Assembly: GCA_900128395.1 (NCBI GenBank)
Contig: LT649673.1
Coordinates: 1-16,586, forward strand
Direction of reading: 5' to 3'
DNA from: Stramenopiles sp. TOSAG23-2
Lineage: Eukaryota; Sar
Length of the DNA stretch: 16,586 bases
The position numbers were made by a program, and so were the translations under genes. Below the pieces are notes generated by a model that was given only the letters and a program-made list of their open reading frames with translations, did no database searches and was not told where the DNA came from. Shown here piece after piece: positions 8,972-14,312 of this stretch (positions are counted from its first letter, which is position 1; every line of letters starts with the position of its first letter).

Positions 8972-10029
8972 CTACTGTTTTTTGTCTTCAACACCTTCAC
9001 TATCTGCCATTTTGTCGCTGCTATTTATACCGCCACGATCATTTAAAACTTCCATTGCCATCGACATGCCAGTTGAAAACAATGTTGAGACGCTACTATT
9101 TTTTTGTCTTCAACACCTTCACTATCTGCCATTTTGTCGCTGCTATTTATACCGCCACGATCATTTAAAACTTCCATTGCCATCGACATGCCAGTTGAAA
9201 ACAATGTTGAGACGCTACTATTCACTGTCCCAGCTATTTGTGGAATATGTTGTACATCTGCACTTACATTTAAAACATTATCAACTTGACGATCTAAAAA
9301 ATCCCATGTATCACTATAATCTTTTGACGTATCAGTCAGCATATACATTTCTGTAGATACATAAATCCCACTTAATATACCACGTTTTGTATAATATGAA
9401 GTTGAATTACTATCAGAGTAATCGCCAGATATCTTCCAAAGCGAATCAACTGTATTGCTAATATTTTTCATTGTACTTGGTACATTTTGGGGCAATGCAC
9501 CTAATGCCATGGCTTGTGGCCATGAATCCGTATATGGCTCAATCATTTCTAAACGTTTACGCGTTGCAAATTTAATTTTATCTGTTTGGCTAAGTGTATT
9601 ATCACTGTGATCGGTACTATTTTCGTCCAAAGTTTCTTCAAAATATTTTTTTGATTTTTCAATAGCCTTATTAGTTGAAATGGTGGAAAAATACTCAACA
9701 AGTTCTACCGGCCCACGTGATATAACACCATGCGACACTGGTGGTAAGCCAGCTTCCTCTGCCCCCGCTGCTAATGCTTCTACCGTCCATCCAAATTGTG
9801 GTACATATTGCAATGCATTCTTTAATATCATCATTTTTAGTTCTTCATTCTCATCTAAATCATCATTATCATTATTATTATTTTCATGCTTTAAATCATC
9901 ATATATATTATTATTATTGTTATTATGAATAATTGTTGTTCTTGTTATAGTTCTTCTACCTATATTTAAAAAAGGCGTTGCTCTTCTACAAGATTTTAGA
10001 ACATAATGATTCAAGAACATGTTATACAT
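8972..10029 (-). CDS. COQ9: COQ9, mitochondrial coenzyme Q biosynthesis protein (3' end duplicated)
   Basis: COQ9 is a lipid-binding partner of COQ7 in the mitochondrial coenzyme Q synthesis complex. The N-terminus (MYNMFLNHYVLKSCRRATPF) is basic with hydroxylated residues, as in a mitochondrial presequence, and is followed by an Asn-rich and acidic spacer. The conserved region starts near residue 70 with LQYVPQFGWTVEALAAGA and continues through RLEMIEPYTDSWPQAMAL and TEMYMLTDTSKDYSDTWDFL, all typical of the family. As assembled, the frame ends at 9043 (328 residues) with an unrelated 18-residue tail, because a 122-bp tandem duplication (8979-9222) shifts the frame. With one copy the protein is 311 residues and ends at the TAG at 8972-8974 (SEGVEDKKQ), close to the human length. 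An AG|GT in the unit would allow an intron at 8995-9116 giving the same result. It is divergent from SLC25A38. Confidence 0.93.
8979..9222. repeat. 122-bp perfect tandem duplication at the COQ9 3' end
   Basis: The copies 8979-9100 and 9101-9222 are identical. The unit covers the last ~40 codons of COQ9. Because 122 is not a multiple of 3, reading through both copies replaces the true C-terminus. On the coding strand the unit contains GAAG|GTGTTG, so a GT-AG intron from 9116 down to 8995 would remove exactly one unit. Confidence 0.97.
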
Positions 10030-10400
10030 TTTTTTCTATTAAAACTACATTACATATATGTATGTGTATGTATATATTTCTTTCCATATTATTAATTTAG
10101 TATTTATTTATTTTTGGTATGATGATGACGATATACTTATAGCCAGGTTAGTGTTTTGTTGTTCTTCGTCGTTTAATAATGAAATGTATGTGTATGTATA
10201 TATTTCTTTCCATATTATTAATTTAGTATTTATTTATTTTTGGTATGATGATGACGATATACTTATAGCCAGGTTAGTGTTTTGTTGTTCTTCGTCGTTT
10301 AATGAAAAACGTTTATTCAATTCAAAAGTAAAATGTCCCTTTTCATATTAAATATAAATATATAGGGATATAAAGAAATTGTAAAGTATTCAGGAACAAT
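10030..10400. promoter_or_regulatory. Bidirectional upstream region of COQ9 and SLC25A38
   Basis: These 371 bp separate the two divergent start codons. Most of the region is a 120-bp sequence present twice (10058-10177 and 10184-10303). The open frame at 10058-10351 on the + strand is this duplication read through in frame (126-bp period); it is Ile/Tyr/Phe-rich and I do not consider it a gene. No clear core-promoter motif stands out from the AT-rich background. Confidence 0.55.
10058..10303. repeat. 120-bp tandem duplication in the COQ9/SLC25A38 upstream region
   Basis: The copies 10058-10177 and 10184-10303 are identical and are separated by 6 bases (AATGAA), giving a 126-bp period. The unit contains GCCAG|GTTAGTG on the + strand, so a 126-bp GT-AG intron (10147-10272) in the SLC25A38 5' untranslated region is possible. 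Confidence 0.97.
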
Positions 10401-11610
10401 ATGATAGAAAAAGAAGAAGAAACTGTTTATGATCAAATTGGTAAGTCGTTTGTAAAAGGTGCGGCTGCCGGTATCTTATCATCCATTATATTGCAACCAT
10501 TAGATTTATTAAAATCCAGATTACAATATCATTATGTAGTAAGGAAGACTGGTAATTATAATAATAACAGTAATGAAACATAAGTCGTTTGTAAAAGGTG
10601 CGGCTGCCGGTATCTTATCATCCATTATATTGCAACCATTAGATTTATTAAAATCCAGATTACAATATCATTATGTAGTAAGGAAGACTGGTAATTATAA
10701 TAATAACAGTAATGAAACAAAAAATGTAAAAAACGATCACAATAACAAGTCAATTAGAAATACAATAAACAATAATGCTACTCGGAGTAATAATCATCTA
10801 GTCAATAAAACAACTGTTATGGAATTAATGAAAACTATTATCAAAAATGAAGGTATCACCTCGTTATGGAATGGGATTGGACCTAGTTTAATTCGTGTAT
10901 GTGGTGGTGTTGGCATCTATTTTTCAAGCTTAGAACTTATGACATCGTATAGAAATAAGAAGAATAAAAAATTAAATATTATTCCAAATAACAATAATAA
11001 TTTAGCAAGCACTTTTTTAATTGGTGCAAGTGCACGTTCTTTAGCTGGGGTCATCATGTTGCCAGTAACTGTAGTGAAAACACGATTTGAAGCAAAGCCA
11101 CCTAGTGAACATGGATATAAAAACACATTCAATGCATTTTCTCAAATAATTAAAAATGAAAGTTGGAGTGGTTTATATCGTGGACTGACACCAACATTAA
11201 TACGTGACGTCCCTTTCTCTGGTATTTATTTAATATTGTATCAAAATCTACGGGTATATACAATCGATTATTACCAAGTCAAAGAAAACAACCTCCCTCC
11301 ACATAACAGCAACAATGTAAAGCATTATAAGAATAAAATAAAGGATGATAAACTACCCACGTATATCAATTTTTCCATCGGCTTCATAGCTGGTAGTATC
11401 GCAACTGCATTGACACATCCATTTGACGTGATTAAAACACGGATGCAAGTAACCAAAAGGTTTGAAAATGAAAAGATTAGTAATTATTTTAAAGATATAT
11501 ATACAAAGGAAGGTAGTGTTGGACTTAGTCGTGGTTTGTTTTTACGTGTAATTAAACGGCCATTAAGTACAGCTATGGTTTGGACAGTATATGAAGCATT
11601 AAAAATGTAA
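10401..11610 (+). CDS. SLC25A38: SLC25A38/Hem25-type mitochondrial carrier (N-terminal part duplicated)
   Basis: This is an inner-membrane carrier of the three-repeat mitochondrial carrier family; the SLC25A38/Hem25 branch supports glycine import for haem synthesis. The three signature motifs are visible: QPLDLLKSRLQ, LPVTVVKTRFE and HPFDVIKTRMQ. The second has Thr in place of the usual acidic residue, as in human SLC25A38, and RSLAGVIMLPVTVVKTR, LIRDVPFSGIYL and the C-terminal AMVWTVYEALKM also match that branch. As assembled, a 139-bp tandem duplication (10442-10719) stops the first frame after 60 residues at 10581-10583. Removing one copy gives 356 residues. An intron 10459-10597 (AAAAG|GTGCGG in the unit) would do this exactly. 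The protein is about 50 residues longer than the human one because of Asn-rich insertions after repeat 1 and near IIPNNNNNLAS. Confidence 0.93.
10442..10719. repeat. 139-bp perfect tandem duplication in the SLC25A38 5' coding region
   Basis: The copies 10442-10580 and 10581-10719 are identical and encode the first transmembrane helix and signature motif of the carrier. The unit length is not a multiple of 3, and the junction makes a TAA at 10581-10583. The unit carries AAAAG|GTGCGG on the sense strand. Confidence 0.97.
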
Positions 11611-11751
11611 AATATGATGATTGATGTACATTATCATATCATAACTTTTTTGACCTTTTTTTTATGGTTTGGACAGTATATGAAGCATTAAAAATGTAAA
11701 ATATGATGATTGATGTACATTATCATATCATAACTTTTTTGACCTTTTTTT
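11574..11751. repeat. 89-bp perfect tandem duplication at the SLC25A38 3' end
   Basis: The copies 11574-11662 and 11663-11751 are identical. The unit spans the last 12 codons, the TAA stop (11608-11610) and 52 bases of 3' flank. The stop in copy 1 ends translation, so the protein is unaffected. The unit has no AG|GT on the sense strand. Confidence 0.97.
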
Positions 11752-12568
11752 AAAAAAATTATAACTCTTACATTTTTTAAACCACTCCACTATAATATTC
11801 TCTTTTTGATCTTTGTAATATTAAAATGATGGTTAAAATATAAAAAAGTTACGACGAATATATATATATACATCATATTTTTTAATATATTATAAGCAAT
11901 AACAAGTTTTACATCCGGTGGTGATGAATTTTACTATATGCTCAAAGATACTCTCGAGTCAGTCCTATGATATGATATCATACACTATAGTAAAGCTCTA
12001 ATGCACGTCTGCACTCTAATATGCATACTCAACAAGAAGCATGAGTAGGTTTCTATCCTTCACTGCGCACTCCGCTGAACGTGCTGGATGTTGGGTTCAC
12101 TCGAAAATGGTGAGGCTGTCGGTGTGAAAGATCTTGTTATAAACAACAACCGGTAACTATCCGGATAAAGATCTCGAAATGCACGGTTGTGGCAAAATGC
12201 CGCGGTTTTGATCACCTTAGCTTGTATCATATGATATATATATGATAGATCCCTAGATATCATATTATTTTTTTATAAAAATATTAAAATATATATTTAT
12301 TAAAAAATATGTTTTTTTAAAGTACTAATGATAATACCCATATCATTGTATCCCTCTTCTTTTTCACAATTCTTTTCTTTTTAATTATTGAAAATCAAAT
12401 CATCCAGAATTGATAATATCTTGGCTATTTTATAAACAATTTTATTATAAATACAACATCTATATATATATATATATATGTTCAATATATATATATATTT
12501 TAATGTTTATAAATATATTTATGCCTTCATTGTTTGTGGAAAAAGACAATATTCGATATTATATGACA
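11752..12568. other. Convergent intergenic spacer between SLC25A38 and the E2 gene
   Basis: Both flanking genes end here. Most is AT-rich low-complexity DNA, including TA microsatellites at about 11858-11870 and 12463-12499. The exception is a block of clearly higher G+C at about 11990-12225 (see the separate ncRNA candidate). No protein-coding frame is convincing; the minus-strand frame at 12060-12263 shows no recognisable domain. Confidence 0.6.
11990..12225. ncRNA. Candidate structured RNA or conserved element, strand unknown
   Basis: G+C rises well above the surrounding spacer with no sensible protein frame. Several nested stems can be drawn by eye. At 12129-12174, AGATCTT pairs with AAGATCT, TAT (12138-12140) pairs with ATA (12165-12167), and CCGG (12150) pairs with CCGG (12161). 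At 12189-12203, GTGGCA pairs with TGCCGC around an AAA loop. I found no diagnostic motif of tRNA, 5S rRNA, spliceosomal RNA, SRP RNA, RNase P or U3, so the class is unknown. It could also be a decayed mobile element or regulatory DNA. Confidence 0.3.
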
Positions 12569-13365
12569 TTAACATGCAAAATCACGTGTCCATTTCTTTG
12601 CTTCGGCAACAAACGCTGCGTTATTGTCTTTGTATTGTGCAATAATTTGTGCCTGCAATGGATTTTCTGCATTTGGTTCCTCAAGCAATTGCTTTAAAGC
12701 ACCGCAACAAACGCTGCGTTATTGTCTTTGTATTGTGCAGCAATTTCAGGTTCCAATGGATTTTCTGCATTTGGTTCCTCAAGCAATTGCTTTAAAGCAC
12801 CTAAAACGTACCTTGTATTTAAAGTTGGACCCCAATTTTCATTTAATAAATCAGCACAAATTTCACCAGTTTTTTTAATATTTGGGTGGTAAACTTTGGT
12901 TAAAAATTTAACTTTTGGTGGTTTAAATGGGTACTCTGCAGGGAAAACTAAGTCCACATTAAAGACACCGCCATCGTATGGCGTATTTGGAGGTCCCATC
13001 AACATAGCATTCCAATGTAATAAATCTTCGCCTATTGTTTGTTTGTTTTTGTTAATATTTTACATGTTAAAATATCGATATATATAAACATATATCATAT
13101 ATAAAAGTAAATAAAATAAAAAAAAATATATGTTAGTATGTTTCTTTGAAAGTCTTCAAAAGCAAATATGGGCATGTATATTACTTTGCATGTATGTATG
13201 TATGTATATATGTATTGCAGATCTAAATGCAATAGTTATTTTGATGATGTAAACATAAATTAAAAAAACATATATCACTTTTTACTTACCTACTGGTCCT
13301 GCAGTAGCAAAATCTGTTGGGTTGCTTTGTAAATCACTTAATTCTTTATTTAAACGACGTGCCAT
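12569..13365 (-). CDS. UBC4/5-like ubiquitin-conjugating enzyme E2, two exons (3' end duplicated)
   Basis: E2 enzymes accept activated ubiquitin on a catalytic Cys and pass it to substrates with an E3. Exon 1 is 13365-13290 (MARRLNKELSDLQSNPTDFA, then TAGPVG) and exon 2 starts at 13031 (EDLLHWNAMLMGPPNTPY). The junction falls inside a Gly codon, within the GPVG(D/E) segment conserved in the family. The hallmarks are FPAEYPFKPPKVKF, the YHPN motif (His about 74) and the catalytic Cys about 84 in GEICADLLNENW. As assembled, the continuous frame ends at 12694 with AAFVAVL because of a 98-bp duplication (12606-12801). The true C-terminal helix, AEAKKWTRDFAC and a TAA at 12569-12571, is reached only in the downstream copy. 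With one copy removed the protein is 146 residues, the usual core length. It resembles UBE2D/UBC4 most, but the exact orthologue is uncertain. Confidence 0.9.
12606..12801. repeat. 98-bp tandem duplication with diverged centre at the E2 3' end
   Basis: The copies 12606-12703 and 12704-12801 agree except for 7 substitutions packed into about 14 bases. On the coding strand copy 2 encodes PLEPEIAAQYK, the family-typical form, and copy 1 encodes PLQAQIIAQYK. Only copy 1 is followed by the true C-terminus. No GT-AG pair one unit apart exists, so splicing cannot simply remove a copy. Confidence 0.95.
13032..13289 (-). other. Spliceosomal intron of the E2 gene, 258 bp
   Basis: On the coding strand the donor is G|GTAAGT (intron starts at 13289) and the acceptor is AACAATAG|G (intron ends at 13032). 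Splicing joins GTA-G to GC-GAA and restores an unbroken E2 frame at a conserved Gly. The intron is AT-rich with a TGTA microsatellite near 13190-13206. It is the only well-supported intron in the window. Confidence 0.92.
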
Positions 13366-13530
13366 TTTGTGATAATCTTACTTTTTATGATATGTATGTT
13401 TGTTCTTGGGATTTATTTATATATAATATATATATATATATATATCGACGTGCCATTTTGTGATAATCTTACTTTTTATGATATGTATGTTTGTTCTTGG
13501 GATTTATTTATATATAATATATATATATAT
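13355..13530. repeat. 91-bp-period tandem duplication over the E2 start codon
   Basis: 13355-13439 is identical to 13446-13530 (85 bp). Copy 1 ends in a slightly longer TA run (13425-13445). The unit includes the ATG and first four codons of the E2, so a second ATG lies upstream at 13456-13454 and opens a short frame that runs into TA repeats and stops. On the coding strand the unit has AAAAA|GTAAGA, a strong donor-like site; a 92-bp intron (13472 to 13381) in the 5' untranslated region would remove the extra copy. Confidence 0.95.
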
Positions 13531-13692
13531 GTATGTATGTATTTATGTAATTCTTTGTTCACTATACTTTGTTTCTTTTTGTTTATATGTAAATAAACTT
13601 TTCTACATCTCTCTTCAACATTTGTATATAATTGAAATAATAAGGAAGATATTTTTATATTTAGTGCATTTATTCAATTTTTACAACAATAT

Positions 13693-14067
13693 TAATATGG
13701 GGCGAGGATGATGATGATTAGAGAGGATCCTCTCTGTAATGATGATGCTACAGTATTGTGCGATTCTAGAGCGATAATTCTAATAAAATATTTACTCACG
13801 AAACCCCGCTATGCTATTCGCATAGTATCCGTGGACAGTATAATATGGCAAAGCTGGGCCTGCAACATCTGGCCGCTTGAAACCCTACTCTTCAACGCTA
13901 TCCCTATACTATTCATATGCTAAAATTTTCGGTCTGCCGGGCTGTGGTGTGGGCCTGGTGGGGAAAACGGGGATTTAATAAACCCTTGGAAGTCCTAAAT
14001 GGTGTCCAGAGAATCCCTGTGGAAGCTCGCAGAGTTTGGTGGGGGTGAGAGGTGGTGGTTGCTTTTT
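13693..14067. ncRNA. Candidate structured RNA gene or conserved element
   Basis: This block has far higher G+C than its AT-rich flanks, no convincing protein frame, and becomes G-rich on the + strand from 13930. Visible stems include CTATGC/GCATAG at 13809-13825, CTGTG/CGCAG at 14017-14032, GGCC/GGCC near 13859-13876 and the palindrome at 13720-13735. On the + strand the block ends in TTTTT (14063-14067), as a polymerase III transcript would. AAAATTTTCGG near 13922 loosely resembles an Sm site. GGAAGTCC and GGAAGCTC near its end loosely resemble RNase P/MRP elements but are in the wrong place for a clear call. The class is unknown. Confidence 0.3.
13720..13735. repeat. 16-bp perfect palindrome with flanking ATGATGATG
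   Basis: AGAGAGGATCCTCTCT is a perfect inverted repeat. ATGATGATG occurs just to its left and ATGATGATGC just to its right, so the palindrome sits between short direct repeats at the edge of the G+C-rich island. It may be a stem, a protein-binding site or a mobile-element footprint. Confidence 0.75.
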
Positions 14068-14312
14068 GGTAAAATATTTTAATGAAACAAAATACTTCTT
14101 TTGTATATATTTTTATTATACGCGCTTCATACCGAGTACCTCAAGAATGAGGAACTTCAATATATTACTATACTATCATACGAATGATATGATCAGTTTT
14201 ACATTTTTTTCTAATGATATCATATTATGCGTATCATCATATGATAGTTTGTTGATTTGTACGAGGACGTAATAATGAATACATCTATTCTTTCTTCTTC
14301 ACCACATCATGT
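14068..14312. other. AT-rich 3' flank of the beta-helix gene
   Basis: No gene is seen. The region contains a small hairpin, CCTCA-agaa-TGAGG, near 14138-14151 and several TATCAT/ATGATA inverted motifs between 14175 and 14245, including ATCATATGAT at 14236-14245. These may act in 3' end formation of the minus-strand gene, but there is no direct evidence. Confidence 0.45.

Noticed and set aside
8982-9356. Open frame of 124 residues with an internal repeat
   Set aside because: It is the antisense of the duplicated COQ9 end; the repeat is explained by the 122-bp duplication.
10058-10351. 97-residue open frame with two identical halves
   Set aside because: The repeat is a 126-bp-period DNA duplication read in frame in AT-rich promoter sequence; no domain and poor composition.
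12060-12263. 67-residue minus-strand frame in the first G+C island
   Set aside because: No recognisable motif, and hairpins in the same DNA make a structured RNA or regulatory element more likely.
13284-13292. ACTTACCTA resembling the 5' end of U1 snRNA
   Set aside because: It is the reverse complement of the E2 intron donor, which must resemble U1.
8979-13530. CRISPR array or a transposon as the cause of the repeats
   Set aside because: The units are unrelated to each other, occur as adjacent pairs, and contain parts of host genes; there are no terminal inverted repeats or transposase.
13708-13923. 71-residue + strand frame in the second G+C island
   Set aside because: It has no domain, and the block continues with similar composition beyond its stop.
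13990-14035. GGAAGTCC and GGAAGCTC as RNase P/MRP conserved region I
   Set aside because: The matches are short, sit near the 3' end of the block rather than its start, and no partner CR-V element is visible.
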